64,000 nt of DNA. Source: Numida meleagris. Taxonomy: Eukaryota > Chordata > Aves > Galliformes > Numididae. The stretch covers positions 2,745,351 to 2,809,350 of the forward strand of contig NC_034411.1 of NCBI RefSeq assembly GCF_002078875.1, given 5' to 3'. This document shows, one piece after another, positions 48,601 to 59,822 of this stretch (positions within the stretch are counted from its first letter, which is position 1; each line of letters begins with the position of its first letter). The position numbers and the translations under genes are program-made. Under the pieces are notes generated by a model. It made no database searches. It was not told the DNA's origin and was given only the letters and a program-made list of their open reading frames with translations.

Positions 48601-51139
48601 CTATTCACACTCTTGGGATCTTATTCTTGGGAGTATTATTTGCTTTTTTTCTTTTTGTTTTGCTCATTTATAGTTTAACTGGGGACTAGAAAAGGGGAAG
48701 TAGCAAGGTTAGAATAGTATTATGTTAATTATTATTCTGTATCAACTTGCCTGCAATACAGACACTATCTGTATTCCCTTTACAGAGAAAGAAAAGCACC
48801 TAGAAGCGGCTGACCTTTGAGCTTACTGCTCTTCACCCAGTGTTCTCCCTTTCCACCCCATCATGATGTGCACAGAAGTCCCTACAGAGGTCTGTGACGA
48901 GAGAAAACACGACCATAACTGTGGCCATCCATGTTCAGAGATCACTGAATAAAAAGCTTTTCCCTGCATGCAGTTGCTAGAGGTGTGACCGGACCCCGAG
49001 ATCCAGCTTTCAGGGTGGATAATTCTATCCTACTTTTGACTCCATTCTGCTCCACAGTAAATCACTAGGATTGCAGTGATGTCTTCTATGGAAAGTAGAA
49101 ATAATGAAGTAGAAAGAGCATGGCCATTAATCTTCTCATTAATCTTCCAGCAGATGTTTCTGCATTACGACGTGACACTCATCTCCCTGCTTCTGTGCTA
49201 AAGAAGAGCGTACTATGAAGCAATTTCATTCTGCAGTCACATACGAACACAAAAGAATGCAAAAGGGATGAGTGCCTCCATGCCTACTTTGAGCTCTCAT
49301 ACTCGGTGAAAAGCTGCAAAGTCCTCCCTCCCCACAGCCCCATATCAGAAGGTTTTGTTATAAGAACATCTCCAGAGGATATGGTATTCATTTGGGGCCG
49401 CTTCTTACTAGAACTGAGGATTTAACATGCCTGAGTTTCCATCAGAAAGTTAAGTCCCTTCTCAGAACACTGGTACAAGAATTTGTAAGCATGACCTCGG
49501 GGGTCAGAGGAGGGCTGTTCTGCAAATCTAGACTCACCTGGACTTAAAGTCAATGGAATTCCTCAACAATCTGTCCCTGAATATTTTCAACTACACTTAG
49601 TGATTGTACTAAAAAAAAAAAAAAAAGGAAAAGAAGTGGAAAAGGAGGGATCCTATACTTTCCTAGCAGAGATTTTCCTATCCACATGTAGTTGATTGAA
49701 GTAATTAGTGCTACTAACATCTAAGTCTCTGCCAGCAGAGGTGAGACCCGTGACACTTGGAAAAACACATAAAAGGTCTTATGAAAACCTAATTTGGGGA
49801 AGCAACGAGGGAGGAAGGAGCTTAGCTTTTAATCCTATAATGAGGGACTTGCTAATGAAAAAGAAATTCCTTTAGAAGGAAAGTACCTCACTTCACAAGA
49901 TTCGTTTACATAACATCCACATCTTTCAGATTTTGAAAGATCTTTGAAACTGTTTATCCAGTGTGGGAGCAACTAAATAGCAAGAGGAAAAGAAAAGGAA
50001 AAAAAAAAAGCACAAAATCACTGGTTTGATGGAGGAAGTCCCTTTGAGAAAGGTCCTCGTTGGAAAAAGGCATCCCAGCTACAGGATCCAAAATGATGCT
50101 TTTGAATTTAGACCTCAGATTCTGGCTGAATAAGCTTGATGGAACAAACATTTTCTCTTCCGCTTCTATTTCTGTTTCTGTTCAGTTTTTCTGTTTACCA
50201 GTTGTCTAACATGATAGAGCCCAGACCTGTGCCTGCAACTTAAAATTCTTCCAGAGTTCACACGAGAAAAACAATTGTAAATGACAGATACACGTTCCCA
50301 TATCCTGACATTCGTCCAAGATAGTTACAGCTTCTCAGAGTCCTCTCGGAACACCCACAGCTCAAGGAGCAGAGCAAGCAGGTGAAGTGGGGATACAACA
50401 GCGTGGCCCAGTCTGTGGCACCGTGCAGTCAGCCCACCTTGAGTTCCAGAAGCACAGCCGGGACAATTTTCCACGTTTCTCAAGATAATCAGTTAGGCCA
50501 CTTTCCAGAACTGCTTTGTGCACGTGCACACACACACACACCATGTACCCTGAAGAATCAAGCCCAACCCTGCACACCACCACACATCTTCCACCCCAAG
50601 CTCCTGACTCTGCTGGCCCTCAGCTATGTATCTGAATTGGTCTCTGTGCTCAAGTCACCCCTACTGAGAACAAAAGACATCTCCAGTAACGATGCGGAGC
50701 TCTGGCAGACCTCCACCCCATCCTGGCATTGCACTGCCTCACTTTGGACCTGAAGATGGTGGGGACTCCCACTGGGACCTTACGGTCTGATGAATCACAC
50801 CACTCCACTTGGGTCCTGAGAGCTTAAAGCTGCGCAGCTGCTGCACCGGCAGGAGCACTTAGAGCAGGCTGGGAGGTGCTCTCCTCTTGCTGAGCGTGCA
50901 GATCTCCAGGCTCTGGCACCTGGTGTCTGGAGAGGTCCTGAGAGGGGGTTTCAGCGAAAGGAGACGTGGATGAGTGCTGTGAAGGCAGAAAGCACTCTGT
51001 GCCACCTGGCAGTCGGTGCACAGTTGCTAGGAGACTCCAGCTGGGATACGAGAGGCAGCGAGACACAAATGGGTCTGAGTCATGAAGAGAGCATGGCGGT
51101 GCCATGGCTGGGCTCTCTTCAGCCCAGCCTGCTCCCAAT
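45698..51139. other. Long unique stretch, nothing recognised
   Basis: No gene or repeat family is recognised. It holds an A16 tract at 49,611-49,626 and a (CA)7 run at 50,527-50,540. From about 50,360 the composition rises in GC toward the tandem array. Open frames at 46,571-46,957 and 48,196-48,507 (minus) are unrecognised. Confidence 0.5.
50527..50540. repeat. (CA)7 microsatellite
   Basis: Seven uninterrupted CA units. Confidence 0.85.
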
Positions 51140-51256
51140 GAGAGCTCCTCAGTGTGCTCTAGGGTGCCTTCAAGGCTTCCTAGGACCCCCACCAGTGTAC
51201 TCAAGGGCACCCTAGAGTACCGTAGAGTGCTCCAAGAACTCCTCAGTGTGCTCTGT
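51140..51256. repeat. Degenerate tandem repeat, left block
   Basis: This is about 2.5 diverged units of the array described at 52,364-52,862. Recognisable pieces are CTCCTCAGTGTGCTCTAGGG (51,146 on) and CCAGTGTACTCAAGGGCACC, with CTCCTCAGTGTGCTCTG again near 51,238. It is separated from the main block by about 0.5 kb of AT-rich DNA and the mariner element. Confidence 0.8.
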
Positions 51257-51747
51257 GTCCAACCTGCAGCCCGGCACAGCCCACAGAGCGCCCGCCCTCT
51301 GCCTCACTCTATAATCATGTATATGTATACACATTACCTGCACATTTTCAAATGGAATGGAGAGAGTTGCAATCAGATATTCAGCTCAAGAACCTGATCA
51401 CGACTCTTTACCAGATTTTCTTAAGACCTCTCCAACCACAGAGAAATATCTTTTCTTCACTATCATGCCTTATCCGTGTCACTGCTTTTTGGCAGCATGC
51501 ACTCTTGTGAATAGTTGTCAAGTAGGAAGTACAGAAAAATTTCATGAAAAATCTCCCACTAACACCTTGAAAGCTCACTGAAAATTGCAGCCACTGCCAT
51601 TGCCAGCCTGATGCACTAGTTGTACAAAAACAAGGTCACATACCCCACTAGCTTTATGTTTATCTTCCTCATTTTTAAAAATATTTTAAGAAAAATATTA
51701 AAAAGTAAAATATTTTGCTACTTATATATTAATGATATTGCCTATTT
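51257..51747. other. AT-rich unique sequence
   Basis: No gene. The right end (51,660-51,749) is very AT-rich, with repeated AAATATT motifs, and contains the TA used by the mariner insertion. Confidence 0.55.
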
Positions 51748-51749
51748 TA

Positions 51750-52286
51750 CAATGGCAGCTCCGTAAGTAATGCCTCCTATTTTATGATGCTGGCCCATGA
51801 CGTCAGAGGTGGATGTTGGTGGGATGGCAGCAGAGGCTGAACCTTCCCATCAATATCCCATTCCATGTTGTTGCCCTGTGACAGATGGCAGCAGAGGGGC
51901 ACTCTGACACAATGGTGTCTGACATGGAGGCACGTATGAAACAAAGGTGCGTCATTAAATTCCTCCGTGCAGAAAAGATGGCATTACTGACAATCATTGA
52001 TGCTTGCTGAATGTTTACATCCACATCAGTGTATCAGTAATCATAAACATTTCAAGACAGGTGGTGCATTTCATCAGTGGCAACAATGGATCACTTCCAC
52101 TGGTGCAGCATGCAGGCTTTTGTTCACTGCTGGCAAAAAATGCATAGCTAATGGTGGTGACTATGTTGAAAAAACAGTGTTTTGTAGCTGAGAATTTTCT
52201 CTGTCAAATAGTGCTATCGTGCCCTTTGTAGCTGTTGTATTTTCTCTGGAAATAAAAAGGAGGCATTACTTTTGGAGCAACTTATG
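51750..52286 (+). mobile_element. Galluhop-like mariner, internally deleted
   Basis: This is a 537-bp element flanked by TA at 51,748-51,749 and 52,287-52,288. Its ends are CAATGGCAGCTCCGTAAGTA / ATGCCTCCTAT on the left and the inverted AGGAGGCATTACTTTTGGAG on the right. The plus strand near 51,920 reads KQRCVIKFLRAEKM, like the start of a mariner transposase helix-turn-helix region. Near 52,130 it reads KCIANGGDYVEK, like a mariner C-terminus. The central catalytic portion is absent, so the element is non-autonomous. The copy at 20,511-21,055 has the same overall structure in the other orientation. Confidence 0.92.
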
Positions 52287-52363
52287 TATCTGCAGCCCAG
52301 GATGATGAATCGTTACTCAGTGTGGCCCAGGCAAGACTGAAGGTTGGACACTCATGTTCCATT

Positions 52364-52862
52364 GGATTCCCAGGGTGCCCTAGAGTATTCCTAGGACCTC
52401 CCAGTGTACTCTAGTACACGGCAGAGGACACGAGAGCTCTGGATTACCCTACTGTGCCCTGGAGGCTTTCCAGTGTGTCCTAGCGAAGTTCCAGGACCTC
52501 TCACTGTACTCCAGGGCATGCTGGAGTGCACCCAGAGCATCTCAGTTTGCTATAGAGCACCCTAAAGGCATCCCATTGTGTCCTAGTATACTCACAGAAC
52601 CTCCCACTGTACCCTAGGGCACACTAGAGTACTCTCAGAGCTCACAGATGTCCTCTAGGCTCTCCTAGATTCTACCCAGTGTGCCCTAGTGGATTCCCAG
52701 GACCAACCAGTGTACTATAGAGCAGCCCGGAGCACAGCCAGAGCTGCTCAGTGTGCTGTAAGGTTCCCTAGAAGACTCCCAGAGCTCTCAAGTGTCCTTT
52801 GCGGTGCCCTAGTGGCTTCCCAGTGTGCCCTAGAGGCTCCCCAGGACCCCCCAGGGTGCCTG
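52364..52862. repeat. Degenerate tandem array, 41/21-bp units, ~103-bp higher-order period
   Basis: Consecutive segments measured by eye are 22, 42, 39, 21, 41, 40, 22, 41, 41, 41 and 21 bases. Each is built on a ~20-base motif of the type CCCAGTGTGCCCTAG. Units of 21, 41 and 41 recur in order and give a period of 102-104 bases (22+42+39, 21+41+40, 22+41+41). The units differ widely, so the array is old or not homogenised. Known galliform satellites (CNM, PO41) also have about 41-bp units; I cannot show that this array is related to them. Confidence 0.85.
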
Positions 52863-53516
52863 CTCCTCTCCTCATGCTTGTATGCATGCAGCTGGTTCAC
52901 ATCCCCATTCTTACCCTAGCCTGAAACATGCAAGCAATTAATAAGGAATGGAGATCAGCTCAACACCGAGCATTAAGCTGAGGCTTCCTCTTTGGTTGTG
53001 AGGAAATATTTACTGGATGGAGACTGTTCATGCAGAATGCTGCAGCTGTGGAGAGTGACGGAACATATATCGATTGAGATAAATGGCTCTGATAGATAGG
53101 TTTCTCCCCCTTCAGCAATTAGAGATGGAATATAGGAAAGTAATCGTTCCGGATATGCTACCTTGTTTAAACTCACAATGTTCAGTTTCTCATGCTGGTT
53201 ACCTACACCATTGCTTTGTGAGGAGCCGGTGAGGTTAGCTTCCTGCACTCGGCTCAGCACCTCCACCACCACCTGGTTGACGTGACATGTCTCACGTGGC
53301 GTACAGGTACTCAGAGCCTGGGAAAAACATCCTCTACAGAATGTCTCTTTTACAATCCAGTTTACTTCAAGATCAGAGCACAAATGACGTGTAGTTACTT
53401 TTTCAGCCCCAAGCAGAAATTAGTCAAAAAGAAAGAACCATGATCTCAAGTTTGCATTGCCCTTTCAGAGGCAGCTACTCCTGTGATTGTCAGCTGCATC
53501 AGTACTTCCTTCACAA
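52863..53516. other. Unique sequence with a 136-codon minus-strand open frame
   Basis: The minus-strand frame 52,973-53,383 is open for 136 codons. Within it 53,014-53,317 lies between a good acceptor (GTTTTTCCCAG) and a GTAAAT donor (101 codons). The protein is not recognised. One or two open frames of this length are expected by chance in the window. Confidence 0.4.
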
Positions 53517-53610
53517 TGATAGAATTGCTGGGGTTGGAAGGGAGCTCTGGAGATCATCATCACCAATCTCCTGCTACAGCAGGTTCCATACAGCAGGCTG
53601 CACAGGACAA
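53517..53610 (-). mobile_element. CR1 LINE, short 3' fragment
   Basis: The inverted copy reads GATAGAATTGCTGGGGTTGG, then 'AAGGGAGCTCTGGAGATCAT' and 'CAGCAGGCTGCACAGGA'. It is a different CR1 group from most others here and strongly diverged. Confidence 0.8.
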
Positions 53611-56600
53611 TCCTCCTTCAGTCCTGAGAAATCTGAGAAGGAACAGCCAATAAGTTTAAGTTAAAGACAAAAAGGGAATCTATCAGTTTCATTAACTGCT
53701 CACCTGCAGAAAAAAGGACTTCTCTGTTAAGTTTTCTCAGAGTACTCAAGGCCACGAGTTGAAGTGTTCCTGTCAATTTATTCTCACAAGTTCATTTAAA
53801 ATAGATTATAAGGATGTCTGAGGGGTTACCGGGAAAGTTTGGGTTTCTTTTTTTATTATTTATTATTATCTTCTGAAGGAAACAGCCCTTAATGTTTCAC
53901 TAGAGTCACTTACCTGATTGTCAGCAGATTTAAGTTCTCTTGATGACAGTTACTCTCCACCTTGCAGAATCAGAAATGTACTGTTTATGTAAGTGCCTGC
54001 ACCACAGAAATCAGCACTGTGTAAGGACACATGGAGAAAAGCGTGTAGTTTATCTACACTAGGAGTTAAAAATAAAATAACTTTCCAAGTTTAGTGTCTC
54101 ATGGAAGGATTGTCATCCTGGTTCCCTGAAGAGAAAACCTAATGATAACGAGGTGGGACACTGGGCTTCCTCTTGTTTGCTGGTAAGCCAATTGCCTCTG
54201 ACAGGATTGGAAGGTGAGTTCAGACAGGGATTTAGGTGGGCCTTCAGGGAAGGAGCTGGAAGTGCTTAGAGAGGGATAACTAAGTTCCAGGACCCTAATG
54301 ACACTGTGCCTGTTTACTGTAAAGTGGGTTGAAGAATAAATTAGATTGGTTCATGTAATTTTATTGTCTTGGACTAAACTCACTTGACACTGACCTTAAA
54401 ATGATTCGTCAACTCTTAAATTGAATTTCCCAAGCCCTGTGCATTCATGACTTTTTAAAAAATTTTCTTTATAATGTAAAAGAACAACAATTTGCATAGA
54501 AGAAAGCCTCTTAAATAGCTACAGAAGAGTCCCATGCTTTATGGAAAAGCTTTCAGACAGAAACTAGTTCTAATCAATAAGCAACAGCTTCAGTACTTTT
54601 GCCTGGTTGTAAATCCTGCCTCCCATTTGTTGCAATTCAAAATATGCTTGAGTCACCCCTCACAGAATAGACCAGCCCAGAGCTACCTTTTATCTCCTCA
54701 TAGTTACAGCTGGGACCACGGCCCTATTTAGAAAGTGTTCTCCAAAGCCTCCACCTGCAAGAAATGCAGAACACACCATACCCTGATTGAGGAAGATCAG
54801 ATACACTGATTCTAACAAAGCTCTTCTATCCTTGCATTTTCTCACTTTTAAGAATAACATGAAAACAGATTATATGACAAGTAACTATACAGGGAAAGAT
54901 TTCGAAGTGAAGAGTATATTGGGATCGGTAAGCTGAGCCCTAGTTCCATCTCCAAGTTGTGTTTTTATTAGGCTAGACAAGCACTTTCACTTTTCTGCAT
55001 GCCTGGCTAATCCAATCCCCAGTGGTGTTACGCTGTCAGTGAGTATCACCCCCAGTTATCCAATGGAGTGTGGCTGTCGAGGCAGTACTTCTGATGGAGG
55101 CTAACTGCAGCACAAGCAAGAGTCTAAGCCATTAGTGATCACTATCAGCTCAAATGGAATAGCTAAAGGAAAAGGAGGGGGCAAAATATAAGGCTGTTTC
55201 TGGATTAGCATTATACAGGGAGTTGTATCACTGGTGAAAGCCTGAAATAAAACATAAAGCCAAATCCCAGAGGGAAAGAAGAAAGCTACAAAGGTTTCTG
55301 GGAGTTAGCAGACTATACACCCCTGGCTGACCTCGGACTCAAGGGAAATTTAAAAAGGCTGTTGCAAAGAGAATGTCTTGGAATTAGCCATTAGGATACG
55401 AGAACTATAATCTGAAGCAACAAAGGACTGAAAAAACTGGAAGTGGCTCAGTGTAGACACTGCATGATTTGGGAAGTAATAAGCCAGTAAGTCTGACATT
55501 CACTGGTCTCTCTAACCTCCTGTATCAGCATTATCAGTGTGATTTTGAAGGATTTATTTTTTATTACATAGATCCGCTCAGCACACATCAGGCATTCCCC
55601 CGTTCCTTCTCTCTCATTATACCTTGCAACTGTGCAATCTGTCCCTTTGCATGGGCTGTACTGCTGCCCACAAACGTGACTTGCTATCATGTGTCAGACT
55701 CGTGCTTTGCTCCTCTGTAGTAATTCAGCTCAGTGGTGCCTTGTGCATGCAGAGGAACCGGACTGTGCCAGGCAAACCCACAGCATGGTGTAATGTTTTC
55801 ATGGATGTTCTTGCCACAAAACATAGACAGACATACGTACACTTTCATTATTGTCAGGTTTTTAGGAGATGGAGATTAGAAGTACAGAACAGAACAGGAA
55901 TGGTTTAGCTATCTTAAGGACAAAACAATGAGGAATCAGAAGGGTGAAGCCTGTACCCAGAAGGAAAGACTGCATGCTTAAAGGAAATATTATAAGTATT
56001 CATGCCTTGTAAATGCATAAGAGCACTGCCTTTTGACTTTCCTTTGAGTAGGATGAAAATCAGAGAGAACTGGGCCTAAGGGTACAGCACAACTTCTCAT
56101 CAACAAGCTCTTGGCTGGGATTACATCAGTAAGATGGGTGAAGGACCAGACCACAACCAGTTGCAATGATTCATATGAACAAGTGAGTCTAAGAGACACG
56201 TAGCAAACAAGAGAACTGGGGAAAAAAAGCCATACTTCTGTAACCAGCCTTAGACCTGACTGACCAGTACTGACTTAGATAGCCTTAAGATACCACATCA
56301 CTAGAGCAAGTGAGACAATCAGTCTTCCATATACTCTACATTTACGATGAATAATGCATATTTGGTGTACGGAACATACAGATGATAGATTAAGGATAAC
56401 CTATTGCAGGAACAGATCCACTGAAATAAATGCCAACAAAGCTGTGACATACAGTTGAGCTGTGTTCAGAGCCATACTTCAAAGGACTCACAGAACTGAT
56501 CCTTTTTTTTTTTTTTTTCTTCAAGTTGCTCTACTTAAAATTGCAGGTTGTCTTAGTATCGTATGTCCAAATATATAGATCCTGGATGAAGGAAAACGGT

Positions 56601-59561
56601 AACTAAGAAACAGAAATTTGAAATTCCATCTTGGACTAAGAATAAACATCTCTGTAACAGATGGATCACAGCTCAGATGTTCAAAACATGAGCAAAGATA
56701 GAAAAATAATGTAGCAGGAAGTATGAAGCAGTAAATTGGTAGCACTTCTCTCACTGAGACCAGCATTATCTGTAAGACCAGTGGGATACACAGAAACAAA
56801 TGACCGTGTCCACTGAGCACATGTATTAACCAAGAAAAGAGATACACCAGTACTAGGGGGGGGCAGCATCAGTAAAAAAGTTCACTTCAAAAAAAAACTT
56901 CTTTCCTGTTTTTCTAATAGATAGCTGGGGGGGGCTGATTTTTTCAAGTTTTTTTTTTATTATTTTTTCAGCAACATCATTTTAGTGGTTGCCTCAGGTT
57001 ATTTATAAATAGGTTGTTATCTCAAGTGTTCTTTCTTATAGATGTGGGTCTTTGATCTGCAGTTATTTTGTTTCCTGCCTGAATTAAAGTGTATTTATTC
57101 TGAGAGTATTTTCCCTCCTTTCTCGTTAGAAGCATCAGAGATTTTCAATGCTAAACAACGTGCAGCTGATATCTTGCTGTTCTCTTACTTCAGTGAATAG
57201 GAGTGTTTAAGGTTAAATGTGCCTTTTGCTTTCCAGAAGTTAATGCCTCCTATACTGCTGTGACAACTGAAAAACCAATTCATCTTTTCCACTTCGTAGT
57301 GACGACAGCAAGAGAGAATAAATTATGGCTACAGATCTTTAAAACTGACAATTCTGGAGCATTTTCAGCAGTTCAGCCTCAGTTCTGCAATCTGTCTCCT
57401 TTGACCTCTTGAAAATGTTACCCTACGGGCTTGCTACAAAGCAAAACAAGATATTCAGGACTTTCCTTTAGTACTGAACGCAAGCTGGATTTCTATGGTG
57501 ATTTACTCCAAGGCAAGTCTGTACTGAGCATATCAAATCATGCTTATTATCACAGCCATGTCATATCCACTACAGCTTTCCATGTCTCTGTCTCCTCACA
57601 GACAGTTTTTAAACAGCACAAATTAAGTCATGGTTATGGCTTTTATAAAAAAGAGGACTTAAAAAATTCACTGCTTTCTCATGTGATTCTATTCCTTCCG
57701 TACACTGTACATACGATAAATACTATCTAAAAAGTTTTTTAAAAAGCAACCAGCGAACAAAGAGTGCTACTTGTACATAACCAGCTGCCGGTCAGCAGAG
57801 CTGCCAGATAGGAAGCTGATTTACTGCTGCACTTCATGCTTTCCCATTCTAATTTCTTGCTAAGAGTGTGAAGAGGAATGTGCGTGACTCAGAGGGAATT
57901 GGTTGAGGCAGATGGAAGGGAAAGCACACCACCTATGAACAGAAGGTGAAATTTAGTACCACTGACATGAAAAGGTTTCAGCAGGTGTGCAACGGCCAAA
58001 TTATTCCTGTTCTTCCACCCAACAGTATTTCTGAAGATTCATGACTACCCATCCTCTGCATCTGACACTTACAGTTCCTAGTGTCTAGTTGTATCAAAAA
58101 CTGCTTGTAAGGTTAGAAGCAGTCACTGTAACCCATCTGCGTGTATATAAAAAATGCTGATCAACTTCAGCAAACGAGAGTGTAAGAAGCCAAAAGAGCA
58201 CTGCAGACCTTATTCATTAGGATCCGCTCTTCTTGCCTGGTTGAAAACCCACAAGTATTTCTCATAAGCCAATATGCCTTCTCAAAATTTTCAGATGAGT
58301 AAGAACATGTGTTCTAAAGCATCCTGACTAAGCAAAAAAATCAGAGGTTGAGAGTAAGGAAAACTTTTAAACTTTCTGTGCCTTAGCTTCCATGTCTGGC
58401 AAATAACGCTCCCTACCTTTGCTAAAGGAGTTGTTCCACGGCTGGCAGCTGAAAGGCACTGAGCACTCATTCATCTGACAGCAGTAGGCTGGAAAACTTG
58501 GGAGAGCATTTACCACGGAATGCGCTGCATGCTCATCTGGATCCAGCAAACAAAAAAGCTCTTGAAGAGCTAAGAATCTAGAGGAATCATGATAATAAGC
58601 ATTATAATAAGCAATAATAAGCGTAATAATAAGCATTTTGAGTTTGAGAAACGTTAACTTCAGACCAGATTAACTGCCATGGTATTACTGAAAAACTGGA
58701 GCTAGAAAAGGAGTTCATTGGTGGTGGTGAATTGCACAGTTCTTCCAAATATTTTAGACAGTACAATGTTAGAATTCAGTGGGCTTAACAGGCTTTGCTT
58801 CAGACAAAAGACTTATTATAAATGTATTTTATCTGTAAAATAAGGGAAAGCATAATTTCATCAATCACTGTGACTACAGTTCAGTTTAAAATGACAGAAG
58901 TTTCTTCCTTCTCACAGGCACATTGCTAACTGCTAGATTATACTGTCTGCACAATGAATTTAAGTAATCAGCATTACAGTATTCAGGCTATGGCTTAACT
59001 GTGATAAACAGTGACCAAATCCTATTCATCTTGGTGTATCACTCATTCTGTGCATTATGCGTTACTATTTAGTCATCATTTTGTTTTGAAAGTGTCAGCA
59101 AACTTAGATAACTGAACCATTTTTTTTCTGAGTTATATAGCAGGTCATTAATCGGTTTTAACTCGATCTGCAAATATTTTGTCTGTCCATTTCCTGACTG
59201 CAGACATGGACATTTCTGGTAAGAGATGTTATTGTTGTAGCCCCTCCCTTATCTAGAGATACAGAACAAACCTCATGTTTTCCTACCTGGTAGTAAGATT
59301 TCTCCCACCACCTGAACTAAGCTCCTCAGCAGTACACAAGCTGTACAGTTCAGTAGTATGTGCCATACAAAGTTGCTGGAGTTAGTTGTGACTGAAGAGG
59401 AGAATAAAATAGAAATCATCAGCGTCAGACATTGTACAAGTCACAGTGAGGCTCAAATGTCCCCAGCCGCATCCTGTCCAGACCACAAAGAAGCTGTTAT
59501 CTGAACAGGTGATTCTCCACCAGGTGAAACGCCCTTTCAACCTCTCCTGTAACAATCTCGG
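53611..59561. other. Long unique AT-rich stretch, nothing recognised
   Basis: No gene or repeat family. It contains a T16 tract at 56,503-56,518, G-runs near 56,855 and 56,927, and the ATAATAAGC repeat at 58,591-58,638. A minus-strand segment 58,417-58,569 (open 50 codons, GTAGGG donor) is noted but unrecognised. Confidence 0.5.
58591..58638. repeat. Degenerate ATAATAAGC tandem repeat
   Basis: AATAAGC occurs four times, spaced about 12-15 bases (AATAAGCATT, AATAAGCAAT, AATAAGCGTA, AATAAGCATT). It is a small AT-rich minisatellite-like tract. Confidence 0.75.
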
Positions 59562-59822
59562 CATAGAATCATAGAATCATAGAATGGCCTGGGTTGAGAA
59601 GGACCTCAAAGATCATCTAGTCCTAACCCCCCTGCCAAGTGCAGGGTCGCCAACCACCAGCCCAGGCTGCCCAGAGCCACGTCCAGCCTGGCCTTGAATG
59701 CCTCCAGGGACGGGCCATCTACAACCTCTTTGGGCAACCTGTTCCAGTGCGTCACCACCCTCTGTGTGAAAAACTTCCTCCTAATATCTAACCTACATCT
59801 CCCTGTCTTTCTCCTTCTGCAC
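59562..59822 (-). mobile_element. CR1 LINE, well-preserved 3' fragment
   Basis: The inverted copy starts with two and a half clean octamers, CATAGAATCATAGAATCATA. It continues 'GGCCTGGGTTGAGAAGGACC', 'GCCTCCAGGGACGGGCC' and 'CCTCCTAATATCTAACC'. The intact octamer tail and low divergence suggest one of the younger copies in the window. It is 5'-truncated. Confidence 0.97.

Noticed and set aside
50824..51210. 128-codon minus-strand frame over the start of the tandem array
   Set aside because: It is GC-rich repeat-associated sequence; the open frame follows from composition and partly overlaps the degenerate repeat.
51257..51749. The tandem array being split directly by the mariner insertion
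   Set aside because: About 490 bp of unrelated AT-rich DNA lies between the left block and the mariner, so the element did not insert inside array units.
1300..59000. A large multi-exon minus-strand gene for a helical-repeat protein, assembled from dozens of AG-to-GT open segments
   Set aside because: The pieces look protein-like, but similar ones occur on the plus strand. Many donors are weak and phases fit only after choosing among alternative sites. I could not name any protein family.
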